Shown here: piece after piece, positions 45,390 to 55,995 of the stretch
How the letters are laid out: the number at the start of each line of letters is the position of its first letter
How positions within the stretch are numbered: position 1 is the stretch's first letter
Origin: Cryptomeria japonica
Lineage: Eukaryota > Streptophyta > Pinopsida > Cupressales > Cupressaceae
Direction: 5' to 3'
Length of the DNA stretch: 64,000 nucleotides
NCBI RefSeq assembly: GCF_030272615.1
Contig: NC_081409.1
Location: forward strand, 475,933,573-475,997,572
Translations under genes and position numbers: made by a program
Notes under the pieces: model-generated
Databases searched by the model: none
What the model was told of the DNA's origin: nothing
What the model saw: the letters and a program-made list of their open reading frames with translations, nothing else

Positions 45390-46115
45390 TGAAAGAGTCA
45401 AGGGTTCCATTTTTGATGGTGCTTGAAAAGGAATCTGATGAAGGCATGACATGTTTTGTAGACACATACATCAATGCATTAAGGATTGAGGACTCCCCAA
45501 GAGAAGAGAAAGAACAAATTGCACCACTAGAAAAATAAAGTAGAGAAGTCATCAGGTGATGATAATTTATGGATAATGTATTTTGATGGAGCTAGCTCTA
45601 AGGAAGGCTCTGGTGTAGGTGTATTATTCATCTCACCTAATGGAAAAACTTTTAAGTTTTCTTTTACATTGTCTTTTGCATGTACAAATAATGTGGCAGA
45701 ATATGAGGCATTACTATTAGGTTTGAGATTAGCGGAAAGATATGGGATAAAGAGTCTCAAAGTCATTGGAGATTCTGAATTAGTCATCTCCCAAATCGGG
45801 TTAAAGTATGCATCAAAAAATAAAAGGTTGAAGTAGTACATGAATGTTGTGTGGGATAAGATTGAGAATTTTGATGCATTTAACATTGATTGGAAAGAAA
45901 GAAGCCATAACAAGATGACAGACTTGTTGGCTAACATTTCTTTAAGGCCAAAATATAGAAGTTTTACAGGAATCTCAAAAGTTGAGGTTCAAACTAGACC
46001 TTTAGTCCCTGACAACATTAAGAGCTGGCAACACAGTATGCGGGTCAAGAGATTAGTTTTGGTGCCTTTGTACAAACAAAGGATGGAAAGGAAACAATCT
46101 TTGGGAATGAGGTAA
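45390..46115 (+). pseudogene. RNase H-like domain located before RT
   Basis: After a linker (FVDTYINALRIEDSPREEKE) the pieces 45576-45836 and 45840-46115 give an RNase H of the plant second (archaeal-like) type: MYFDGASSKEGSGVGVLFIS, FACTNNVAEYEALLLGLRLA, VIGDSELVISQIG, and NIDWKERSHNKMTDLLANIS. DG, E (NVAEYEAL) and D (GDSEL) are kept, and the final Asp lies in KMTDLLA. A stop separates the two pieces. It lies between protease and RT; in the Tat elements I know, the extra RNase H follows RT-RNase H. Confidence 0.85.
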
Positions 46116-46264
46116 CTCAAATAAAGACAAATAAGATTCCCGAAGGATTGGTTGTATTAGAAAAGGTGTTTGATAATTAGGATAAGGCAAAGATTGCTAC
46201 TATTTCCCCACACCCTGAGGATTTAGAAGAGATTAACCTTGGAACAGAAGGAGCCCCAAAAAAG

Positions 46265-47119
46265 GTGTACATTGGAAAGAAGATGTTACCCAAGGTAAGG
46301 AAAATGTTGATTGATTTGTTAAGGAAATATAGAAATGTCTTTTCTTTGTCATATGATGACTTAAAAGCTTATAGGGAAGACTTGTTTCAACATGGAATCC
46401 TTTTGAAGAAAGGTGTGAAGCCTTTCAGACAAAAGCAAAGGCTAATTAATCCAACCTTAGCACCCAAAATGCATGAAGAATTGGTCAAGCTAAGGGATGC
46501 AAGAATCATTAAGCCTATCAGACATTCATCATGGGTGTTTAACTTGGTACCTGTAAGAAAGAAGAATGGTGATATTAGACTATGTGTTGATTTTAGAAAT
46601 ATGAATATCTCTTCATTGAAAGACAACTATCCATTGCCTAATATGGAAGAAATGTTGGAGAGGGTCACATGGTGTGAGATTTTGTGTATGATGGATGTGT
46701 TTTTAGGTTATAAACAAGTAATGGTTAAAGAATCAGAGCAATTCAAGACATCATTTACTATGACTTGGGGGACTTATGTTTATGTAAGAATGCCACTTGG
46801 GTTAACAAATGCAAGAGTGACATTTCAAAGAGCTATGGATGTTGTATTTTCTGACATTATAAATATATTCTTAGTTGTATATCAGGATGATCTAAGAGCA
46901 TATTCTAAGAAGGAAGGTGATCACTGTGATCATCTTGAAATAATTTTTAATAGGGCTATTGAGTATGGAATATCTTTAAACCCAAAGAAATGTGCTTTTG
47001 GGGTGACTGAGGGTAGGCTGTTGGGCCACATTGTTTCGAAAGATGGTGTGAAAATTGACCTAGAAAGGGTAGCAACAATTGATGAAATTCCTCAACCCAA
47101 GACAATGAAAGGTATCTAG
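46265..47119 (+). pseudogene. Reverse transcriptase of the giant element
   Basis: All RT blocks are visible in one open frame of 284 codons: FRQKQRLINPTLAPKMHEEL, PIRHSSWVFNLVPVRKKNGD, IRLCVDFRNMN, CEILCMMDVFLGYKQVMV, FTMTWGTYVYVRMPLGLTNA, VVYQDDLRAYSK, and NPKKCAFGVTEGRLLGHIVS. The catalytic box is YQDD where most gypsy elements have YVDD or YIDD, and MMDVFLGYKQ replaces the usual LDLxSGYHQ. The frame stops at TAG 47117-47119 (GI then stop, usual GIQSFxGxxN). Confidence 0.92.
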
Positions 47120-47560
47120 TCTTTCTTTTGGTAGATTAATTTCCTTAGAAGGTTTGTTACTAACTTTGCAGAAATTAGTAGACCTATTTCTAAGTTGTTA
47201 AAAAAGGGTGCAAAGTTAGAATGGGAAGGAGAGCCAAGCAAGGCATTCCAAGAAATCAAACAAGCTATTAAGAATGCACCTATTTTGAAGATACCTGATT
47301 ATGGAAAACCTATGCAAATATTTTTGTTTGCATCTTTTCATATTGTTGCTGCAGTCCTACTACAAAAGAACTCGAAGGGTTTTGAACAACCCATAGTAGT
47401 TTTTTGTAAATATTTGCAAGTTGTAGAGTTGAAGTATGACTTAAATGAAAAAAAGGCTTATGCACTAGTAAAGGCAGTGAAGGATTTTAGGAGTTATCTG
47501 ATGGGAGAAACAGTGGTTGCATATGTGCCTAATGTTGCAGTCAAAGACATTTTCACATAG
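47120..47560 (+). pseudogene. RT-associated RNase H of the giant element
   Basis: Continuing in the RT frame after two TAG codons: INFLRRFVTNFAEISRPISK, FQEIKQAIKNAPILKIPDYG, FLFASFHIVAAVLLQK, VVFCKYLQVVELKYDLNEKK and VAYVPNVAVKDIFT. This is the usual gypsy RNase H (pattern: FxL.TDAS..A.GA.L.Q). The first catalytic Asp is lost (FLFASFHI), so the domain is inactive or its job is done by the other RNase H. Confidence 0.85.
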
Positions 47561-48500
47561 CAAAAAGTATCCGGGAAGAGATGTAGATGGATCAACAGGA
47601 TCCAAGAGTTCAATATCGACATCCAGATCACTAAGTTGGTGAGAGGACAAGGATTGGCCAAATTAATGGCTCAAAGCAACTTGGATGCCAATCAGATAAA
47701 TGTTACAAAAGAAGAACACAAAGCTTATCTCTGTGACATGGACAACGGTGAATGGTATGTGGACATAATATGCTACTTACAAAAGATGAAATGTCCTGAA
47801 GGTATGAGTGATAACAAAAAGAGGACACTAAAGTTACCCATAAAATATGTTATTGTAAATGGTAAAATCTGGTGGAGAAGCAATGATGGTGTCATGTTAA
47901 AATGTGTGAACCAAGATCAGGCTCATAAATTACTAACATAGATACATAGTGGGGTTTGTGGAGGACATTATATGGCCAAAACAACTTCACATAAAATATT
48001 GAGAGCTAGGCTTTGGTGGCCAACAATATTCAAGGATGCACATAAATTAGTTAGAAAATGTGATCCATGCCAGAGGTTTTCAGGAAAGTTGAAATTTATA
48101 GGAAATTTGCCATTGAAACTTGTAAATGTGCAGGCTCCATTTCAACAGTGGGGTATAGACTTTATTGGAGAAATAGCGTGTAAATCCAGTGGTGGTCACT
48201 CTTGGATCTTAGTGGCCACAGATTATTTTACCAAGTAGGTTGAAGCTATACCAACTAGAAAAGCAACGAGTAAGGTGGTGATTGATTTTCTCACTAATAA
48301 AATATTGACCAGATTTGGATGTCCGGAAAGAATAGTGTTTGATAATGCCATGAGTTTTAGGTCAGAGGAATATGAAGATTTTTGTAGTAAGTATGGTATC
48401 TAGATCTCATATTCATCACCCTACCACCCACAAGGAAATGGACAAGTTGAATCAAGCAATAAGATCTTGATGAAAATCATTAAAAGAATCTTGGAGAAAA
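47561..48500 (+). pseudogene. Integrase (zinc finger and core) of the giant element
   Basis: RWINRIQEFNIDIQITKLVR closes the RNase H linker. The HHCC finger follows (HKLL, stop, IHSGVCGGHYMAKT and CDPCQRF), then the DDE core: WGIDFIGE, WILVATDYFTK, stop, VEAIPTRKA, FGCPERIVFDNAMSF, and SYSSPYHPQGNGQVESSNK. D, D and E are all present. Interrupting stops are TAG at 47558-47560, 47939-47941, 48236-48238 and about 48402; the family has Gln or Trp at several of these. The frame changes near 48500. Confidence 0.9.
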
Positions 48501-48530
48501 AACAAGAAAGCTTGGGATTCAAAGCTAAAG

Positions 48531-48995
48531 TTGGCGATTTGGGAAGATAGGGTAATAGTTAAAAAGGCAATAGGATGTGCTCCTTTTGACTTGGTGTATG
48601 GTATACATGAAAAGTTTCCTCAAAATAATCTGATACAGATGTATAAATTTGTCCAAACTTATGATGATGATATGCAGTTGAGGGTTGAAGCTCAGATAGA
48701 GTTAGATGAAACTAGTAGAGAAGCTAATACCAGAAATGCAAAATTGTAGATGCAAGTAAAGAACTTGTATGATAAAAGAACAACTACAAGAAACTTTCAG
48801 GTTGATGATTTGGTTCTGATGTGGAATGCTAGGATAGAAGATAAAGGAAAACATGCCAAGTTTGATGCCATTTGGCTTGGCCCATATCTGATCCATCGTA
48901 ATTGGGGAGATGACTCATATTTTCTCCAATATATAAATGGTGATACTCTTGAATTGCATGTTCATGGATAATTTTTGAAGCTCTACTTTTCTTAA
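48531..48995 (+). pseudogene. Integrase C-terminal domain
   Basis: GCAPFDLVYGIHEKFPQNNL, ELDETSREANTRNAKL (stop), KNLYDKRTTTRNFQVDDLVL and FDAIWLGPYLIHRNWGDDSY match the gypsy integrase tail (pattern: P..LvYG..A..P.......L, YN...r...F..GDLVL, ..W.GPY.I). It ends at ELHVHG, then FLKLYFS. No chromodomain is seen, consistent with a non-chromovirus gypsy element. Confidence 0.87.
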
Positions 48996-49177
48996 AGTAG
49001 CTATTTTCCATGAGCATTAGATTTGGTCATGTATATAAATAGAGTAGTTTCCTTTTCTGTTTGAGTTGCCCTGTCCAGGTAACTTCTTTTTTGATCTGCT
49101 TTGCAATGGCCTGCTCCACTTGAGATTTTGGATTCTTGCATCATTCCTGAGTAATGACCATCCCCAACTAGAGCTAC
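48996..49177 (+). other. Tail between integrase and 3' LTR
   Basis: About 180 bases, non-coding. The sequence next to the LTR, CATCCCCAACTAGAGCTAC, is shared with the nested element (GTCCCC variant, minus strand near 30417-30436). A purine-rich polypurine tract, expected here, is not obvious. Confidence 0.6.
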
Positions 49178-50390
49178 TGATAGTCCTCAAAATGTCTGTG
49201 CAAAAATGTTTCATGCCTTAAGCAAAATTTTGGTCATTTTGAGCATTTAATGTTCTTTGTTCTCGCCCTCATGCTTAGGGTTTAGGGTTTTATGTATTTT
49301 TTATTAAGTCTTGGTTAAAACCCCTAAACCTATTTTAATTCTTCATTACCTTTTTTCACTTAAGTCTGAGGGTTGTAGTAATGTTTGTGGGGCCATTTTA
49401 TTCCCTAGGAATTAATTTGTTTGACGGTCCCTTATATTTTCCTAAGTCCGTGTTTTAATTTTTCCTAGGTGGGTCCCTTGTTATTTTTCATTGGGCGCGT
49501 GAATTTTCCTAAAGTCCAACATTAATATTTTTACCCGTGTCTTTGTTTAATGATTGAGTTACTAAAATTTTATACTATCTACATGTATTTTGATGGATAG
49601 AGATCTTTTAATCTTGGTCAAGAAGATGCTTGGTCGTTAATTGACTAAAGAAGGCAGACACTGTGGCCAGGAGATAAAGCTCGAATAGATCTAACGGTTC
49701 TCACAACCCCGCGGTAAAAAATGCTCAGAGGTTATGGATCACGACATCACAAGATGGTGCCACATGTCCAATGCGGTCCGAGGTAAGCCAAAAGGTGGTA
49801 GACGCTAACCAAAGTGAGGGGAAAGGTGAGTTGGAGATGCCACACCATACATTTGATGGGCCCACTTGCCACATGTGATGGTCAATGTTAGATGGACCAC
49901 TGTTCTTCATGCAATTTTCCAACAAGGAATTAATCGATGGTGGAGATTCAAACTTAACTCAAATACACTTTCGAGCCATTTCTTCACTCGCATGAACATT
50001 AATGGCAGATGAAATGGTGATGCTTCACTCCATAATGGTAATAAAAGCATTTTGAGAGCAATTTCTGACTCGCAAATAGATTTAGAGGCGATCAGAAGGT
50101 GATTCTTGAGCAGAAAAAGATTGGTGCGAGTCCTTGCAGTGCAAAATTGGGTTTCATCTAGTGCGTATGAAGTTGTAAGTTTCTAAATCCTTCTTTGTGT
50201 TTTTAGAGCTGTTGAAAGTGCACATTGTATGAAATTATAGTGAAAAGATTGCGAATTGCATAGGGTTTTGAAATTTGGTAAAAAGGGGTGAGAATTCACA
50301 CCTAATGTGTTGAATTTGATAGTCTCATGTTAAGCCCTAGTTTCTATTTTCCTTATGTGGGTAATTATAAGAAATCCTAGTCAAATAGGA

Positions 50391-53300
50391 TGGATAACCT
50401 AAGAAACCACTTAGGACAGACAAAGTAGCTAAAGGAAAATCTGTTTGATGATTTTATTGATCAATTGAAGCCCTCGACAAATGATAATTATCAGGGGTAA
50501 AGACTTGTATAAGGAAAAACCCTAGGAGAAGGGTTAACTAATAAGGCATATATCATCTCGGATGCTAGGGTGCCAATTACTGGTGTGGAATTATTTAAGT
50601 TGTGGTATGGAAAGAGAAATTTGCAATCCCTGTTTTCAATTGCCTGGCAATATGACTTGGGCAAGTTAGTGGTATGAAATGTATTCATGGATGTCAGCCT
50701 CTTCAAAGGTTTTATAGACATATATGACCTCGTTTCTTGATTTATAAGGAAAAATGAGGGAGAAATTTTTTTGACAATCAGGAGGGAGGAATTTCAAGAG
50801 ATTTTTTATTTCTGTGAAACTTTTGCTACCTTGGTTCAGATAGATTTGAATGAACTAAAGGCAGAGTATTACATAATGAAAGGTTTATTAGAGCTAGCCT
50901 CCTTCTAGCTCATTTGGCAAAATCAGGAGATACAACTTATCATATTAACCCTAGTTCAGAAGAGCCTTTCCCTATTGGTTCTTTTGCAAAATATTTGCAG
51001 GCCACTTTCTTTTCTCTATGCGAGATTTTAGGGTTCAACCCTATTAAATTTATGCCACCCGATTTTATGTATATGGCTATACAAATTCAACATCCAGATT
51101 TTACAGTGGTTTGACTTTTCCCCGTACCTTGAAGAGAAGATTCATTAGGGGTTGCAAGATATTAAGAATGGTGTATTTAACACTCATTTCTATTGGTATT
51201 CATTGTTAATGCACATGTTTTTATATATAAATGAAGATTATTTTGAGGGTACCATGAGTCGTAAGAGAAAAATTGGCAATATTGAGGTGTCAGTGCAACT
51301 TTGGAGTATGGACATATTTTGGGACATACATGAAGCAAGTTTTGTCAGGTTTTATAATAGTTTTACTTTTATACTGAGACAGAGATTAATAATGAATCCA
51401 CCAAGGATTCCCACATAATTGCATGATTTTTAAAGACCAAAGGAAAGGCTGCCACTTTTGAAAATTGAGCACAACTGGGGGGACATTATCCCTTATCCTG
51501 TTAGTACAGTTATCAGAGTTTATGGTTTCCCTGGCCAACCACATGTATTACCTTTTAATATTCCTTAGAGGTTAGGTTTTGTTGAAGTACTGTGGCAAAT
51601 AGGTTGTACACATGATAAGGAGTTGAAGGGTAGAGGAAAAGGGACTACTTTCTCTGATATACTATCATCCCATACTTTGTGATTGTAAAAGGGGGATATG
51701 TGCATTTTGACAAGCTTGTTGCACCATATCATTTAGGGGTTAGCACAATCAGACATAGTGACCTAGAGGGGTTTTACAATGCTTTGAGGGAAAGAATAAA
51801 AGGAAGCTCATTGCCCCATGAGCACAATTTACCTTAGGATATAATAAGAAATAAATTTGATTTCATGACTCAGGATTGGAGGAAGGAGAAATGGATAGCT
51901 TTTAGGAAGCTATGGGCTATAGTACAGAAAATGGATCCTAGTTATGATCCAGTAAGAAACTTCACTCCATTTTGTGCAAATGTAGATTTTGTCATGAACA
52001 ATTTTGATGAACTAATTCTTTCATTATAGGAAAAGAGAACCAGACTTGAGTAAGTTCATGGCTTACAAGTTGAGAGAAGAAATGTGCAATGGCCTACACC
52101 CATCACATTAGAAGAAGCATCCCTAATTCATCAAATGAGAATGAAACAATTGGGTTCACCTCCTCCTCCACCTCACAAAACATATAAGCTAGTAGAAGGT
52201 AGACCTAGCTATGTGCCTCCTCCAAAGGGTGGTGTTGTAATAAAAAGGGTAAGAGAAGAAACAAGTAGTGAAGATGAGAGTATCAATGATAGTGGAAGGT
52301 TGGTGAGAAGAAAAGGAAAGAAAATAATAAAGACAAAACGAACCCAAAAAACACAAGTACAACCTTTTAAAGGAGTCAAGATCATTGATCTTGAAGAATC
52401 AGACAAAAGTCATTCACCACCTCATGTGCCTTTTTCACCTCCAAGGCAGGTTGAAGAATAAAGAGAGGAGCAACACATGGAAGAACAACACGAGGCAGAT
52501 ACCATTGTAGTGACAAATGGAGAAATGCAGATTGGTATTACTCCTGTGCCACCCACTTTAGAATTGGACCACACTCCTTTGGATATTCAGGGTAGTGATT
52601 TTAGAGATGCCAGGAAGGAGACATGTGATAGATTTCTTGAAGATTAAGCCTTTGTAAGAAGCCCGAACTTCCTACAATTTATATGGAAAATGAAGATAGA
52701 AGAATACAAGAGGAAAAGTGCTAAGACAAAGGCCCAAAGGCTAGACAGATCTAATTAGGAAAATTAGGAGGAGGTCAAAAATGAAATGATGAAAGAATTT
52801 AAAGGAATCACTGCAAATGAAGGCAGGATGATTATAAATCAGTCTAGATTCTTAATTTTGCCAAAGTGGGATATAGCTAACGCAGTGGCCTTTGATGTAA
52901 TCAGAGAATCAAAAGATCAACAATTTAGTTCAGAGGAAGAAGCAAGGTTGGCATTGAAAGGGTCAAAATTTGTAGATGATTATGCAACCTTGGTAATATG
53001 GGTACTAGAACAAGGGCCTAGGAGGCCTAATATCAGTGATATAAATCCAAACTTGAGGGGAAGCCTCATTATAAAAAGGACCTCTAATACATCAAATGTT
53101 GAGGCCTCAAAGTTAGCTATTGATGTGGCCAAATTGGCCCATGAAGCTTCAAAGAGGGAGGCTAAAGAAAAAGAGGAGCTAATGAAGAAGTTTGGAAAGC
53201 TTTTCAATGACTGTAATGCAGTTCAACAGAGGTGTGTGGAGCTTCAAACTAAAGTTCAACTTATTGAGCAGAGTTATACATGAGCATCTTCTTTAGTTCC

Positions 53301-54174
53301 TACAATGGCATCAGTCCCATCAATGTCTAGGTCTCCACCTGTCTCACATGTAGATGCAGCAGTTCAATTTGATAGTGAGACTAATGTTCCAAGAACACCA
53401 TTAGTGCCATATGTTGATGAAGAGTCTGAATCCACTAGATCAACTGACTCGACAAAAGCCCAAATTGTGGAGAAAGTCAATGAGTTGGAAAATAAGCTAA
53501 AGGAATCAAAGGATCAGTCTTCCTGTAAGCAAAGAGAGATAGTTAGCTCAGTGCTAACTCATTTGAATGAGAAGGTAAATAGTAGATTAAATAGAATTCA
53601 TTCTTTATATTCTTTATTGTTTAATGCTATTCAAATTTTTGACAAAGATAAGGAAGTGGCAACCCCTTTGTTTACAAAATGGTTACAAAGGGGAAATGAA
53701 CTCAGAATAATGTCAATGGCTTCCAAATACCATGCTAAGAGACCACCCACACATCAACCAACCTATTTGTTGGTAAAATCAATGCAGGAAGCTTAGATAT
53801 TGCCAGAAAATATAGAAAGGAAGATAGGGGAGTTGATGAGAAGCTTCAGTGAGCTGAATGAAACACTTTTGCTAGGTATTGAAGATGAGAGTGGGGCAAT
53901 TAAGCCTTTACAATTTTGGAAGGAACAAGAGGAAAGAGTCATCAACACTCAAGTGGACTTGATTTGTGAGGAGCTAGATACTGACATGCTAAAGGACAAC
54001 ATGGACAAGATAATATGTACTAGAACATTCTTTGAATCTTTTGAAAGAGAGGCAAATCAAGTGGTAGTTCCATATACTCCATATAGAGAAAAAGCTAATG
54101 AGATTTTGAATTTCAAATGGCCATAAGATGAAGAATATGGAAAATGAAGTTATACTTACTTAAAGGAGGAATAA
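50391..54174 (+). pseudogene. ORF inside the U3 of the 3' LTR (copy 2), unknown function
   Basis: Second copy of the 22672-26321 frame, in many short pieces; the longest are 50914-51114, 51152-51418, 52084-52461, 52786-53283, 53305-53796 and 53800-54126. It keeps a Pro-rich and Ser/Glu/Lys segment (PPPPPHKTYKLVEGRPSYVP; VREETSSEDESINDSGR) deleted from copy 1, and reads CAG at several places where copy 1 has TAG. Both copies end at YLKEE-type codons before a conserved non-coding block and the TATA box. Neither copy is intact, but their lesions differ, so the ancestor was probably open. Function unknown. Confidence 0.65.
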
Positions 54175-54477
54175 GGACTTCAAATGGTTAGTTAGTTAAC
54201 TGTTTGATGTAACAGTTTGGCAGATGGTTTTGTCTTCTTGTAGCAGTTACCTTTTTGAACGTGAGCAACAACAAGGTGGGCCCATCTCAAATCTTCATCA
54301 ACAACAACAGAAAGGGATAAAGTGCATAAAGTGTCAAGATGAATCAGTTGCAGATATTTTGGTCTTGGTTGTGACATTCCTTAAGGGGAATATTTTGTAA
54401 CAGAATTATGGGTAACTAGTCATTTTTGAGTGACAGGTGTCTCCTTTGGCTGGTAGCTTGTTTGCTCCCTTATTTTC

Positions 54478-54484
54478 TATAAAA
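54478..54484 (+). promoter_or_regulatory. LTR TATA box (3' LTR)
   Basis: TATAAAA in TTTTCTATAAAAGGGAATTCAAGG, 300 bases after the U3 ORF. Counterparts are at 26625, 28200 (minus) and 34910 (minus). Confidence 0.65.
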
Positions 54485-55467
54485 GGGAATTCAAGGACAA
54501 GAGAAAGGGTTCTAAAATTGATCTTTGTACTTAGTTTTTTGTAAAATTCAGAGTCATAGGTTCTTGTAGCAGGTTTTAGGTGAAAACAAGCAAATTGTAA
54601 AGATTTTGTAGAGCAATAGATAAGACTCTTGTGTTTAATTTTTTTAGTTCTTGAAATAGTTATATGTAAATTTTTTTATGATAGAAATATCAAATTTATT
54701 TAAATATAAATATACTTCTAATCTATTTCTCTCCATTGTACAATCCTATCATCTTTTGAATGAAATATAATCATGGATTTGTTTCATTCAGTGCATTATT
54801 GTGGTGTATGTAGTTTTTGCTTATGCTTTGATCTAAGAGACCAATTAAATGCTAAAACAAAATTACAGGGTGATAGGGCTTGTTCAGGGATTTGATAAGT
54901 AGTCTGGGTTGGGATTGCAGATAAGAAATATTGTAAGGAAATATTATCCTAGATCTGGATGCTATTAGATAAATTATGTTATAATTCATTTATGTCTCTT
55001 GAACTCAAGCGCCCAATGGAGTAAGGCACTGACCCTAGTTGGTCTTAACTTTTTACAGTCTATTTTATGCTCTGTTCATCTGTACTTGTTACAAACTGTT
55101 GATTACCAGAATACATTTCAGTATTATGTATGTTATTTCATGTTTTATCCATTTCATGCTCCAATAGGTTGAGGATCATTGAAGAACTTGCCATTTTTGA
55201 GAATTCTCCCTCTTTGTTGAGCCTTTATATGAGATTATCTGCTTAGTTTTGGTGTAATTTGTGAGTACAACACAAAGATTATAGATTCACTAAGGGATCA
55301 CCCTCGTGGGTCTTGCAGAGCCCAAAGTGTAGAATGATTAGTAGAATCCTTGTCATAGTTGTTCCAAGTTCTTTATTGATTGATGGAGTTGGCTTCTCCA
55401 TAGATAATTTGAAGAATCAACTTGAATTCTGCCTCTTGCAGTGTAAACCCCATTTAGGGAACCAACA

Positions 55468-55472
55468 CATCA
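55468..55472 (+). repeat. Target-site duplication of giant element, right
   Basis: CATCA immediately after ..GGAACCAACA, matching 21451-21455. Confidence 0.85.
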
Positions 55473-55651
55473 CACAAAGTCTCAGACAAATACAGGAACA
55501 ATCTCATCTTGTTAATGCACCAACTCAAATATTTTTCCCAAACAAATGCAAATCAAATCCAATCCCTTTCCTTACAAATTTCTGATAGCAAAAATCAAAT
55601 GAAAACTATTTGAACCCCCAAAACAATCTTTTTGAAAACACCATTGAAGAC

Positions 55652-55984
55652 TGATGAAGTTGAGAAATACAACTTCATAGATCCCAAGAACACTTGCAAG
55701 CAAAATACCTGTCACAACAGAAGATTGGAGGCAAAAAAGCAATAATGGCTTTGAAGAAAAATATTATCATTTAGAGAGGGAATGAAAAAGAAATATAGTA
55801 CAATCCTTATAAAAGGAGATTATGCAACCCTAATAAATACTAAAGGGATAATGTGTATTTAATAATTAGAATAATTATTAAATACCTACAATATTATTAA
55901 ATGCCTAAGTTTAGCTTAAGTGTAGAGGATAATAAAATAATAATTAAATAAATAATTATTAGCTAATGCATGATAACTCTAACA
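55652..55984 (-). repeat. 3' LTR of small LTR element
   Basis: 333 bp, pair of 58328-58655. AAGAC precedes it on the plus strand. Confidence 0.88.
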
Positions 55985-55995
55985 CCCCCCCTTAA
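55985..55995 (-). promoter_or_regulatory. Polypurine tract of small LTR element
   Basis: TTAAGGGGGGG on the minus strand directly before the 3' LTR start TGTTAGAG; the normal plus-strand primer of LTR elements. Confidence 0.75.

Larger units (their letters stand above)
21456..55467 (+). mobile_element. Giant Ty3/gypsy LTR retrotransposon with two nested insertions
   Basis: The 5' LTR starts TGACAGTCC at 21456 and the 3' LTR ends ..AACCAACA at 55467; both borders carry CATCA (21451-21455 and 55468-55472). Order inside is primer-site cluster, gag, protease, RNase H-like, RT, RNase H, integrase, 3' LTR. A related element (27170-37117) interrupts the 5' LTR and a LINE (40920-44719) interrupts gag-pol. 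Without inserts the element is about 20 kb with LTRs of about 6.1 and 6.3 kb. Removing the LINE restores one frame from gag (38900 onward) into protease. The gypsy assignment rests on RT before integrase and on the domain motifs; size recalls the Tat/Ogre lineages. Many stops and several frameshifts make it non-functional. Confidence 0.9.
49178..55467 (+). repeat. 3' LTR of giant element, uninterrupted
   Basis: 6290 bp, from TGATAGTCCTC to GGGAACCAACA. It is the uninterrupted partner of 21456-27169 plus 37123-37492. It shows the original target of the nested element (CCCAATGGAGTAAGG near 55013). TATA box at 54478-54484. At over 6 kb it is exceptionally long for an LTR. Confidence 0.88.
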
